Assembly: GCA_963760985.1 (NCBI GenBank) | Contig: CAVXFM010000012.1 | Coordinates: forward strand, 124,001 to 188,000 | From: JACRDG01 sp963760985 | Lineage (GTDB): Bacteria; Desulfobacterota; Desulfomonilia; Desulfomonilales; Desulfomonilaceae | DNA length: 64,000 nucleotides | Reading direction: 5' to 3' | In this document: piece after piece, positions 27,943 through 37,200 of the stretch | How the letters are laid out: each line of letters starts with the position of its first letter | Position numbering within the stretch: position 1 is the first letter of the stretch | Position numbers and translations under genes: made by a program | Notes under the pieces: model-generated | Told to the model about the DNA's origin: nothing | Databases searched by the model: none | What the model saw: only the letters and a program-made list of their open reading frames with translations

Positions 27943-29440
27943 CCTGAATCTTGCAAGCGGGGAGAAAGAAAGGGTGAGATGTGAAGACCTTGCTTTTCGA
28001 AGTCCCCTGAATCTGATAGGATTCTGGTTGATCAAGGGCCGTAATCTATCAAGAAGGCAGGGGACTTGGGAAGTATGAAGCAAAGACAAGGACTGGGCAA
28101 GGGCAAAAACAAGAGGAAGATCACTCCGAAGCCTCGGTATTCGGAGAAGCGGTTGACCAGCCGTGCTGGTTTGATCCCAATGAGTCGTTTCATCGACAAG
28201 CTGGGAATCGAAGGCATGATCGACCGGATGGTCACCATAATCCGCGGCAAGAATACCGATTACGAGTTGGGAATGATCTTCAAGGCGATTATGTTGGGGG
28301 TCATTTCCGGTAGCCGCCACCTCTCGGATGTGGTGCGACTGGGCATGGATGAAGCGTTGATGAAAACGGAGGGTTGGGAGAGCTTTCCCGTACTCAGCTC
28401 AATCACTCGAGTATTGAAACGCTTCGAGTTCCGCAACTGTATTGAGTTTAGCGAGATCCAGAAGAAGATCCGTCAGAAGGTCTGGGACAAGAAGTGGTAT
28501 GGACGGATCGACCTGGACTTGGATTCCTCATCCAAGAGTGCGTACGGCCACCAGGAAGGAGTAGCCAGGGGGCACAATACCGAGCGCTCGCACAAGCCCA
28601 TGCTCAACCCGTTGTTTGCGTTTATTGCTCAGACGGGGGAATGCCTCAATGCCTGGCTCAGGCCGGGCAATACGCACAGCGCTCACGGCAGCGTCGAATT
28701 TTTTAAGGAGTGCCTGGCGTTGCTTCCCAAACAGGCATGGAAGGTGGTTGTCCGCGCGGACTCGGCTTTCTTCAGCGGATCTTTTGTCCGGATGCGCGAA
28801 AAACACGGATGCGGATATGTGGTCAAAGTAAAGATTCGGAACTGGAAAAGGCTGTGCGCAGGGCTAAACTGGCAAAAGGTCCGTGGACGAGAGGATCTGT
28901 GCACTGCTGAATTTCATCATCACGTTAAGGGTTGCAACAGACCACGTCGATTTGTTGCTGTTCGACGTTTGGTGGGCATGCAGACTCCCGAGAAAGATGG
29001 CGTGTTGTTCCCTATCCCTGAATACAGCTACGGTCTTTGGGTGACCAATCTGGGGCTGACACCGTTGAAGACGGAGCGGTTCTACAACAAGAGAGCCGTA
29101 GCGGAGAATCTCATCGGCGCCGGGAAAAACCAGATGGCCTTTGGCTCCATGCTGGTTCACAAATTCTGGGCAAACCATGCCCTCCTCCAAGCTGCGGTAT
29201 TGGCTTACAACGTGATGATTTGGTTCCAGCGCACGGCACTTGATCCTCATCGATGGCGTGAAAGACCAAATACATTGAGAGGGTGGCTGATATACTTGGC
29301 GGCTAGGCTACTGTATACCGATAGGAAGTGGGTCCTGGCATTGAGTAGCGGCTATCCGGACAGAGAAGAGTGGAACCGAATGGAAACCCGTCTAGCCGTT
29401 CTCACTCTCTCCTAGAATCGGCCGCCTTTCAAGAAGGTCC
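27943..29440 (+). mobile_element. IS1380-family insertion sequence
   Basis: Approximately 1.5 kb around an intact IS1380 transposase. Proposed imperfect terminal repeats: CCTGAATCTTGCAAGCGG starting at 27943 and, inverted, CCGCCTTTCAAGAAGG ending near 29440. Boundaries are by eye and no target duplication was verified. Confidence 0.6.
28075..29415 (+). CDS. IS1380-family transposase
   Basis: DDE transposase of 446 residues, intact. The N-terminal DNA-binding part has SRFIDKLGIEGMIDRM; the catalytic core has the first Asp in IDLDLDSSSKSAYG with the family HQEGVARGHN block, the second Asp in VVVRADSAFFSG and the Glu in RAVAENLIGAGKNQM. Start chosen at ATG 28075 (MKQRQGLGKGKNKRK); a TTG nine bases upstream is also open. 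A full-length enzyme suggests recent activity and supports the view that this 20-29 kb zone is an IS hot spot. Confidence 0.9.
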   Translation: MKQRQGLGKGKNKRKITPKPRYSEKRLTSRAGLIPMSRFIDKLGIEGMIDRMVTIIRGKNTDYELGMIFKAIMLGVISGSRHLSDVVRLGMDEALMKTEGWESFPVLSSITRVLKRFEFRNCIEFSEIQKKIRQKVWDKKWYGRIDLDLDSSSKSAYGHQEGVARGHNTERSHKPMLNPLFAFIAQTGECLNAWLRPGNTHSAHGSVEFFKECLALLPKQAWKVVVRADSAFFSGSFVRMREKHGCGYVVKVKIRNWKRLCAGLNWQKVRGREDLCTAEFHHHVKGCNRPRRFVAVRRLVGMQTPEKDGVLFPIPEYSYGLWVTNLGLTPLKTERFYNKRAVAENLIGAGKNQMAFGSMLVHKFWANHALLQAAVLAYNVMIWFQRTALDPHRWRERPNTLRGWLIYLAARLLYTDRKWVLALSSGYPDREEWNRMETRLAVLTLS

Positions 29441-30008
29441 AAGCGATCAAAGGCAGTAGTGCGTCCAAAATAGAATTTCACAGGCTTCAAGGACCTGTTC
29501 TTTGTTCCTTCAACGTCCTGATTATCGCTATCGTGCCACATCGACATCCTGTCGTACCACGATTATGCCCGATAAGGTGCAAAATTGAAATGCGCGGATA
29601 GTCCGAATCGGTCAACTCGACTACTTGCAAAATCCAGGGATCTCTGCGACCCTGGCATCAGCGAGGTCAAAGGATCTGAACTGCCGGGAGCAGCGATCTC
29701 TCGTTCTATGGCCCATCCAATCGATGCCTTGAGAACCAGACATCGTCATCACCGAACCATCGACCGTTCGGAGGAGAAACTCGATCGGATCGAGGGGAAA
29801 TTCCGAAAAAAAACTCCTCCAAGAGGCACTCCCGCCATTTTTCAACTCACCTCAGACGATAGTGAAACCCCTGAGCGCTCACGTGGCCATGAAGTCCGCC
29901 TGGGGCAGGCCAACCGAGCACCCCCCTCCAACAGTCCGGCCCGTTTCTCGCCATCGATTCCGGGTCTCGCAGAAATTGCCCCGACTGGATCGGAGACCGG
30001 CAGCGAAT
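29416..30008. other. Intergenic region 3' of the giant exoprotein gene
   Basis: About 590 bases between the IS1380 transposase and the convergent end of the giant gene. The first ~25 bases form the proposed right IS end. A 162-residue plus-strand frame from 29585 overlaps the giant gene's end and lacks recognisable features, so it was not called. Confidence 0.4.
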
Positions 30009-31904
30009 CTACAGGCCCAAAAGGTCTCCTGCGTGCAGATCGTCAATCTTTAACGAAAGGGCCTCCTCAATAGGGAAGTAATTGAAGTTCAGTCGCTTCC
30101 CATCTTCCACTGCTTGCATGAAACCTTCCAGAGGCGTCTCGGGTGACTGTGAGCCGGCAATGGATTGCGTGGGCTGATTCAGGTCATTCCACACGGTCAT
30201 CAGTTCCGCGTTAAAATCCAGCCTCTTTCCGTGAGCGGTAAACGCAGCATAATGTTCAAGCGGAGTGGGAGGCGCACTACTTCCCAACTTTTCAAGGGAC
30301 GGTTGTTTCAGGTCATGACCTTCGAGAAAGCTCATGAGATCTCCGAATCCGCCAGCGCCCCTGTGCACAATCTCTTCCAACCCGTCGGTTATTGACGAAG
30401 CAGGGCCGGTCCCGTGGGAGAGTATTTTGCCTATCTCCTCCCCAACCATTGGGTGGTCACCGGTAAGAATCCCTATCAAGCTGCCCGGTCCCATGAGATC
30501 GTGATCGCTCGGCGACGTGTTGGGTGCATGATCATACGGATAGTCAGGCCGTGCCTCCAGAGGCAGATTGGCCCTCGCATCATCCACGATGATGCTGAAG
30601 GACTGGTACGCAACACCGGTGTTGCCATCATCTACTTTGATCGTAATGTCTATGGTGCCTGCCTGTCTGGGATCCGCGTCCCAGCTGATCACTCCGGTCG
30701 CGGGATCAATGATCATCCCTTGCGCTCCCTTTTCAAGAGAATAGACGACTTGGTCGTCACCGCGCCAGTCGTTCAGGCCTTCGTCCGTAGAACCCGGATC
30801 GTAGTAGAAATTCTTGGTCGCCATGACCACCGCACCGTCAGGCGCACTGGTAGTGAATTCGGGATCGGCATTCACCACATAGACGGCAAAAGTCGTCGAC
30901 TTTGAGTCGTTGTGCCCGTCATAGTGGGTAATGGTAAAATGGTAATTCCCGACCGCTTGATGGTTGTCACCGGCCTCCTGATTTTCAACGTCCCATTGAA
31001 GTGCGCCGGAGTTCGCGTCGAAGTCGATCTTATGCCCGCCACCGGCCTCCATCGCGTCGTTGAATTCTTGGAGCGAATACACTTTGGCGACGCCGTCACG
31101 CTCGATCTCCAGCGTGTAATAGGAAGGACCGACCTTTTCGTCGGCAGCCGTTACGTAGTTGCCCGTGGTAACTCCAGGACCGTCCTTCGTATCATACAGG
31201 AAGAGCGAACCACCTTCGTTCACCGTCTGGTCGGGAATCGCGTTTATGCTGGTATCTGCATCGGTGACGTCCACTTCGAAGCTCTTGGCCGGGCTCTCAC
31301 CTCCGGAAACGCGGTCGTGAGCAACCAAGATGAATTCATAGGGGTGGGTGCCCGGGGCTACACTCCCTTTGTCCACCGTCACATCTGCATTGGTGCTCTG
31401 CCAGTGGATCTCACCCGTGACCGTATTCAGTTGGATCTGACCGCCCCCGACATTAAACGTGAGTCCTACCCAGTCCCCGGTGGAATCGCCCGTAACGGTT
31501 TCGTCGGCAACCTTGTCGATCACGGTGGTCCCGTCGTCAAGGGTATGCTTGACCTCCAAGGATGTACCACACTCCCTCTCCTTCCTGATCAGATCGTACC
31601 CAATCCTGGTCGAACACATACGGAGCGTCCTCGTGTACGATCCAGCGGCCACCGTCCGGCGGGTACAGGTCCAACGAAGGGTTGACGTTATGGACATGGA
31701 GCGTAAAGAACTCCGCATCTTGTCCCCCATTGCCGTCGTGGTGCACGACTTCAAGATCCAGGGTCCCTGCAATGGCATCCAGGTTATTCGGAGTCCAGCC
31801 GGTGATCTCTCCGGTAGTCTTGTCAAAGGAGATGTCTGCACGGCCGCCGTTGGTGGCATTGTATCCCGAGGCATCGTCAAAGGTGATGTACGTGCCACCC
31901 ACAT
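30009..31904 (-). CDS. Giant exoprotein, segment 7 (C-terminus)
   Basis: Meaningful from about 31563 (SLEVKHTLDDGTTVIDKVAD) to the stop at 30009. It holds about four further repeats (IDFDANSGALQWDVENQEAG, MIIDPATGVISWDADPRQAG), then a non-repetitive ~190-residue C-terminal region with two related motifs, AAFTAHGKRLDFNAELM and FMQAVEDGKRLNFNYFP. This tail lacks RTX repeats and is the likely place for any secretion or anchoring signal. Confidence 0.87.
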   Translation of the reverse strand: MWVARTSPLTMPRDTMPPTAAVQTSPLTRLPERSPAGLRITWMPLQGPWILKSCTTTAMGDKMRSSLRSMSITSTLRWTCTRRTVAAGSYTRTLRMCSTRIGYDLIRKERECGTSLEVKHTLDDGTTVIDKVADETVTGDSTGDWVGLTFNVGGGQIQLNTVTGEIHWQSTNADVTVDKGSVAPGTHPYEFILVAHDRVSGGESPAKSFEVDVTDADTSINAIPDQTVNEGGSLFLYDTKDGPGVTTGNYVTAADEKVGPSYYTLEIERDGVAKVYSLQEFNDAMEAGGGHKIDFDANSGALQWDVENQEAGDNHQAVGNYHFTITHYDGHNDSKSTTFAVYVVNADPEFTTSAPDGAVVMATKNFYYDPGSTDEGLNDWRGDDQVVYSLEKGAQGMIIDPATGVISWDADPRQAGTIDITIKVDDGNTGVAYQSFSIIVDDARANLPLEARPDYPYDHAPNTSPSDHDLMGPGSLIGILTGDHPMVGEEIGKILSHGTGPASSITDGLEEIVHRGAGGFGDLMSFLEGHDLKQPSLEKLGSSAPPTPLEHYAAFTAHGKRLDFNAELMTVWNDLNQPTQSIAGSQSPETPLEGFMQAVEDGKRLNFNYFPIEEALSLKIDDLHAGDLLGL

Positions 31905-32025
31905 TCACCAGCAGATCGTAGTAACGTGTAACGATCCGCGGCCCAGTGATCGCCCTCCACGCCCTCGTCATTGGATTCCACTCCTGTCTCGGTACTTGGC
32001 CCGTCCGTGTACATGTACGTCGCAT
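31537..32025 (-). CDS. Giant exoprotein, segment 6
   Basis: Meaningful from 31921 (YYDLLVNVGGTYITFDDASG) to 31564 (DQEGEGVWY). The frame is restored into segment 7 by removing one A directly after GTAC 31564-31567, which yields VWYSLEVKHTLDDG. Confidence 0.8.
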   Translation of the reverse strand: MRRTCTRTGQVPRQEWNPMTRAWRAITGPRIVTRYYDLLVNVGGTYITFDDASGYNATNGGRADISFDKTTGEITGWTPNNLDAIAGTLDLEVVHHDGNGGQDAEFFTLHVHNVNPSLDLYPPDGGRWIVHEDAPYVFDQDWVRSDQEGEGVWYILGGQAYP

Positions 32026-32455
32026 CCTCAGTGGCCTGCAGCTCTGTCGGAGCCGTGGGATACCGGGTGATATCCGGCTGCCAGTTGCTCACCGTTACCT
32101 CGAACGTCTCGGAAGGCAGGTCCGAGGTTGCGGTATGGCCGTCGTCAGCCACCACGGTGAAGTGATACGGCGCAGTGATCTGGATGCCGTCCTGGCCTAC
32201 GGTCACGTCCGCATTGGTGGTCAGCCAGTGGATCTGGCCGGTCGCAGTATCGAACTCCACTACCCCGCCGTCAGCGCCGTTGGGCTTGTGATCCGTCATG
32301 GTCGCCCAATCTACCCCATCCATGTACAGCGTGTACGTGAGCCCGTACCCCTCGTCATTGGTCGTGACATGCGACCCGTCATAGGTCGAGGAATCCGACG
32401 TCCCGCCATACGGCAGGGTCGTGGCATCCTCGTGATCCTCCAGGATATTCCAGTT
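31699..32455. repeat. 757-bp direct repeat in giant gene, copy 1
   Basis: Near-identical at the DNA level to 33433-34189. It runs from GAGCGTAAAGAACTCCGC to CAGGATATTCCAGTT and encodes the segment from ILEDHEDATTLPYGG through LEVVHHDGNGG. It carries GTAAC at 31921-31925 where the other copy has GTAC. Confidence 0.9.
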
Positions 32456-32743
32456 CGTAGGATCCTCGGTAAATACCGTGATATCGTTGGTGATGTGTAC
32501 GTCGAACGTTTTGGAGTCGTGGCTGTCGTGACCGTCGTAATGGGTCACCACGAACGTGTAGTCACCCACATCACGGTTGTTCGGGCCTTCGGTCGCACCG
32601 GCAGGAGGCAGGGCCGCAGGCGTATCGCCCGTATCCAGCCACCGGATCTCTCCGGTGTCCTTGTTGAAGTAGATGGTCGCACCGCTGTGCACCACATGCC
32701 CCTCTGCATCGGTGTACCGGGGTCGGGCGTGTACGCATACCAT
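31877..32743 (-). CDS. Giant exoprotein, segment 5
   Basis: Meaningful from about 32714 (TDAEGHVVHSGATIYFNKDT) to 31922 (DHWAADRYT). It contains most of copy 1 of the 757-bp duplication, including an intact GLTYTLYMDGVDWATM where copy 2 is broken. It ends at the GTAAC of 31921-31925, where copy 2 reads GTAC. Confidence 0.83.
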   Translation of the reverse strand: MVCVHARPRYTDAEGHVVHSGATIYFNKDTGEIRWLDTGDTPAALPPAGATEGPNNRDVGDYTFVVTHYDGHDSHDSKTFDVHITNDITVFTEDPTNWNILEDHEDATTLPYGGTSDSSTYDGSHVTTNDEGYGLTYTLYMDGVDWATMTDHKPNGADGGVVEFDTATGQIHWLTTNADVTVGQDGIQITAPYHFTVVADDGHTATSDLPSETFEVTVSNWQPDITRYPTAPTELQATEDATYMYTDGPSTETGVESNDEGVEGDHWAADRYTLLRSAGECGWHVHHL

Positions 32744-34209
32744 ACCTGATCCGGGTCGGTGGCAACCGGATCGTGCTCGCTCACCGCAGTTTGGGGAACC
32801 AGATTGATCCCATTCACCGACAATTCATAGTACGCATCCCGCTCGTTCACGTTGTCCGATTCCTGGCCCTCGTCGTTCGCATTCACCGTGGTGTCACCGA
32901 TCACGAACGCACCGTGGTCTTCCTGATAGGTCTGGTCCGCGATGGTGTCCATGATCGTGCGCGTATTGATCACCTCGACCGTGAGCGTTTCCGTGGTGGT
33001 GTGCGGATCGCCGAGCCCGTCGTCCGCAGTCACGGTAAACGTATAGTCATGCAGATTCGGCAGCAGATTCCCCGCCATATCCCGGGTGGTGTCTGCATTC
33101 GTGGTCGCCCAGGTGATCACTCCCGTGTCCGTGTCAAAGGTCAGCAGGCCGCCTTCCGGCCCGTTGGGGCGAAATCCCAGTAGCGTGCCGGAGATGAGAT
33201 TCGTGGACCCCAGCGTATGGCTGGCGCCGTTGTTATTGTCCACGGTGAGCGTGTACACCACCGAGTGACCTGCGGTATCCTGCGTCTCGTCATCTGTCTG
33301 CACGTCATAGGTGTGCGGGAAGTCGGCCGGCACGTACGGCGAGGGGGGATTGTCATCCTCATAGAGCGTCCAGGTGGGGGTCGGATCGGCCGGGTCGGGG
33401 TTGCTGAATACCGGTGCGGCATTATCTACCGTGAGCGTAAAAAACTCCGCATCTTCGCCTCCATTCCCGTCGTGGTGCACCACCTCAAGATCCAAGGTCC
33501 CTGCGATGGCATCCAGGTTATTCGGAGTCCAGCCGGTGATCTCTCCGGTAGTCTTGTCAAAGGAGATGTCTGCACGGCCGCCGTTGGTGGCATTGTATCC
33601 CGAGGCATCGTCAAAGGTGATGTACGTGCCACCCACATTCACCAGCAGATCGTAGTACGTGTAACGATCCGCGGCCCAGTGATCGCCCTCCACGCCCTCG
33701 TCATTGGATTCCACTCCAGTCTCGGTACTTGGCCCGTCCGTGTACGTGTACGTCGCGTCCTCAGTGGCCTGCAGCGCTGTCGGAGCTGTCGGATACCGGG
33801 TGATATCCGGCTGCCAGTTGCTCACCGTCACCTCGAACGTCTCGGAAGGCAGGTCCGCGGTTGCGGTATGGCCGTCGTCAGCCACCACGGTGAAGTGATA
33901 CGGCGCAGTGATCTGGCTGCCGTCCTGGCCTACGGTCACGTCCGCATTGGTGGTCAGCCAGTGGATCTGACCGGTCGCAGTATCGAATTCCACCACCCCG
34001 CCGTCAGCACCGTTGGGCTTATGATCCGTCATGGTCGCCCAATCTACCCCGTCGATGTGCAGCGTGTACGTCGAGCCCGTACCCCTCGTCATTGGTCGTG
34101 ACATGCGACCCGTCATAGGTCGAGGAATCCGATGTCCCGCCATACGGCAGGGTCGTGGCATCCTCGTGATCCTCCAGGATATTCCAGTTGGGAAGGGTAA
34201 TCGGATCAA
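32545..34209 (-). CDS. Giant exoprotein, segment 4
   Basis: Meaningful from about 34069 (TYTLHIDGVDWATMTDHKPN) to 32717 (QVWYAYTPDPGT). It includes the second copy of the 757-bp duplicated block, intact across the GTAC that is broken in copy 1. The first ~46 codons and the tail after 32714 are out of frame. Confidence 0.85.
   Translation of the reverse strand: MIRLPFPTGISWRITRMPRPCRMAGHRIPRPMTGRMSRPMTRGTGSTYTLHIDGVDWATMTDHKPNGADGGVVEFDTATGQIHWLTTNADVTVGQDGSQITAPYHFTVVADDGHTATADLPSETFEVTVSNWQPDITRYPTAPTALQATEDATYTYTDGPSTETGVESNDEGVEGDHWAADRYTYYDLLVNVGGTYITFDDASGYNATNGGRADISFDKTTGEITGWTPNNLDAIAGTLDLEVVHHDGNGGEDAEFFTLTVDNAAPVFSNPDPADPTPTWTLYEDDNPPSPYVPADFPHTYDVQTDDETQDTAGHSVVYTLTVDNNNGASHTLGSTNLISGTLLGFRPNGPEGGLLTFDTDTGVITWATTNADTTRDMAGNLLPNLHDYTFTVTADDGLGDPHTTTETLTVEVINTRTIMDTIADQTYQEDHGAFVIGDTTVNANDEGQESDNVNERDAYYELSVNGINLVPQTAVSEHDPVATDPDQVWYAYTPDPGTPMQRGMWCTAVRPSTSTRTPERSGGWIRAIRLRPCLLPVRPKARTTVMWVTTRSW
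33433..34189. repeat. 757-bp direct repeat in giant gene, copy 2
   Basis: Same block 1,734 bp away. It carries GTACGTCGAG at 34066-34075 where copy 1 reads GTACGTGAG. Each copy therefore has one extra base that the other lacks, which is why both are 757 bp. Confidence 0.9.
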
Positions 34210-37200
34210 ATACGGCAGGATCGTTGCTTACGTTCACCGTCAAGTGAACGGTGTCGCTCAAACCCTGATGGTCGAAATGGGTCACATCAAAGGTCCACAC
34301 GCCCACGTCACGGTTGTTGGGGCTGAACTGAATGGTCCCGGCAGATTGATCGAAGTCTGTGAATGTGCCGCTGTCCATCGCCGGAGTCGTGCCGTCGAAG
34401 TAGTTCCAATCTCCCAGGTGAGCCGCATCAAAGGTATGAGTATGGAGAGTTCCACCCAAATCCGTAAACGTCACCGTGATCTCATAGTATGAGTCTCTCT
34501 CATAATTTGTATCTGTGCTGTCAACCTTTTCGTCGTTCGAATGAAAATCAAGCGTGAACGACGTGTCTTCCATCTCCTGGATCGTGGCAATTGCCGGGTT
34601 CGGAGGCTCATTGGTAGTATCTATATCTACATGTTGAGCGTCGCCATTCTGGTCCGTGTAAACCAGAGAGTCAATTTCAGGTTTGACTTCCTGCACCTTT
34701 GTCTCGAAGTAATATTCGCTGGTCTGATTTCCCGGTGTATGCGTGTCGGTGGCTTCTACCTTGAAGAAATACTTTTGATCCGCGTTAAGGTACGTCCCGT
34801 TCCAGTTGACGTCCGCATTACTCGTATGCCAGATGATGCTGTTGGTCGTGGAGTTAAAGCTAATTGTGCCAATGAAGTCCGCTCCGCCGAGATCGAGGTT
34901 GGGGATGTACCCGCTAATCCCCGCGGTCGAGTCATATACCGTGTGCCATACCGTCACATCGTCCTTGGTGTCCGCAACTCCGAAATAGACCGTGTAGGTC
35001 ACGCCGTATCCGTGAGGCGCCAGGTCGTCCGTAAGCACCGGAATGGTGAAGTCCGCTGTGGTCGTGCTATCTTCAACCAGAACCTTTGCAGTAGCGAGGC
35101 TCGGCATGCTCGGATCGAAATCCGGGGCCGCGTTGTTCACCGTGACGTTAAACTGATCGCTATCTTCCCCTCCGTTCCCGTCGTAATGGGTCACTTCAAA
35201 CGTGTAGATTTTGCTGCCTGTAAGGCCCACATCCAGGTCATTGGGATTCCAAAAGATCTGGCCCGTGTCCTTATTAAGCCTTATGTTTGCTCCGCCGGCA
35301 TTCATGGGATCGCCGTCCCCGGGGTTGGTCCCTGGATCTATAGTTGTCCAGGTAGTTCCCCCATCAGCTGAAACCCTCAGCCCGAAATGCGCGTCCATTG
35401 CCGGATTATCGGCAAGATCCTGATCCGAGTCACCACCGTAATTGGGACTAGCATACACTTGCACCAGCGCATCATTCCCGCTGTCGTCACGATCTTCGAT
35501 GACCGAGAGGTTCAACACGGGGTCTGCTATATGGTTATTGCCGGCCTGACCTGTTCCTGTTGCTCCAGTGAGGACAGTATTCACGTTATCCACGGTCACC
35601 TGAAAGCTCTGCGCGGGCAGGTTGCCGCCATGGGTATCCATTGCTGAGACTGAGAAGGTATAGTCATGGCGTCCCGTGATCAGATTGCCTTGCGGGTTGA
35701 CGGGGTCGTCCTGTGCGTACCGCGTGACGTCCGCATTGTTGGTGTCCCAATTCATGCCGCCTGTATCCAGGCTAAAGTAAAGATATCCGCCCTCGTTGTT
35801 AATCCTGCCCCGCACCCAGTGTTCACTGGCAGGATGGTTGGCGTCACTGTATGACGCGAAATTGGTCGCAATATCTGAATATTTGTATGCCCAAGTGTTG
35901 GTCGTATAATTCCAGTATTGGACCGTGAGCTTGTAGGTGAGGCCTTCCCCTTCCTGATCGGCTTGGATCAAGGCCTGGTCATGGGTGGCTGCAGCTCCCT
36001 TGGTATCCTCGGTCAGTGACCACGTGGTCGTATCGAACGCGGTCCAGGCCGGAGGATCGTTGTTCACGTTCACCTGCACCTGCACGGTGTCAATGAGGCC
36101 CTGTGAATCGTGATGGGTCACGTCAAAGGTCCACAGGCCCACGTCCCTGTTGTTAGGGGTAAACTTGATCAGACCGGTAGAGGGATCGAAGTCGGTGAAG
36201 TCGCCGCTGTTCTCTTCGGTGGTCCCTGTCTTGGTATAATAATGCCAGTCCGCTGTATCGGTTTCATTAAAGGTGTGGGTGTGAAGGGTTCCGCCGACAT
36301 CGGTGTACGTCACGGTTATTTCATAATACGAGTCTCTCACATAATTTGTATCTGTGCTGTCCGCCTGCTCGTCATTGGAATGAAAGTCCAGCGTGAATTG
36401 GGTGCCTTCCATCTCCTGGATGGTGAGTGCAGGGGTGATAGGCTCATTGATGATGTCCTCAGACTGCGATGCGCCGGTCTGGTCCGTATAATCCAAGTGG
36501 TCGATTTCGGGTTTTACGTCCTGGACCTTGGTCTCAAACACTAAGTCACGGGACAGGCTGTCTGTGACATGGGTGTCCGTGGCTACCACTTTGAAAAAAT
36601 ACTTCTGATCTCCGTCTTCGTACCCTCCACCCGATTTCCAGTTCACGTCCGCGTTGGTCGTGTGCCAAATGATTGTTTTCGCGTCCGCGTCATAGGTGAT
36701 TTCTCCCGCACCGTTCGGCATAAGCCCCGTGCTGCCGGTCACGGGAACGAGTTGCCATGCGGATAGATCTGACGGGTCAGGAGCGGACCCGGCAACGGCA
36801 AAATACACCTGGCAGGTCACCCCATATCCTTCGGGATCGAGGTCGTCCGTGTTGATCGCGATAGTGTAATCATCTGCATTCGTGCTGTCTTCAACCAATA
36901 CCGCTGCATCGTCGCCGGTTCCCGGCATATTCTCAAAGTGCGGTGCCGCGTTGTTCACCGTGACCGTGAATTGAGCGCTGTCCTCCGCGCCATTCCCATC
37001 ATAATGGGTCACCTCGAAGAGGTATGATGCGCTTCCCGCAGTTCCCACATCCAGGTCGTTGGGATTCCAGTAGATCTGCCCCGTGTCCTTGTCAAACCTG
37101 ATGTGTGCGCCGTCTGTATTGATAGCCTCGCCGTCTGTAGGATTCGTCCCTGGATCTATGGTCAGCCAGTCGGTTCCGCCGTTCGCGGATACCCTCAGCC

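Noticed and set aside
29585..30073. A 162-codon plus-strand frame after the IS1380 element
   Set aside because: It overlaps the 3' end of the giant gene and is Arg/Ser/Pro-rich without motifs.
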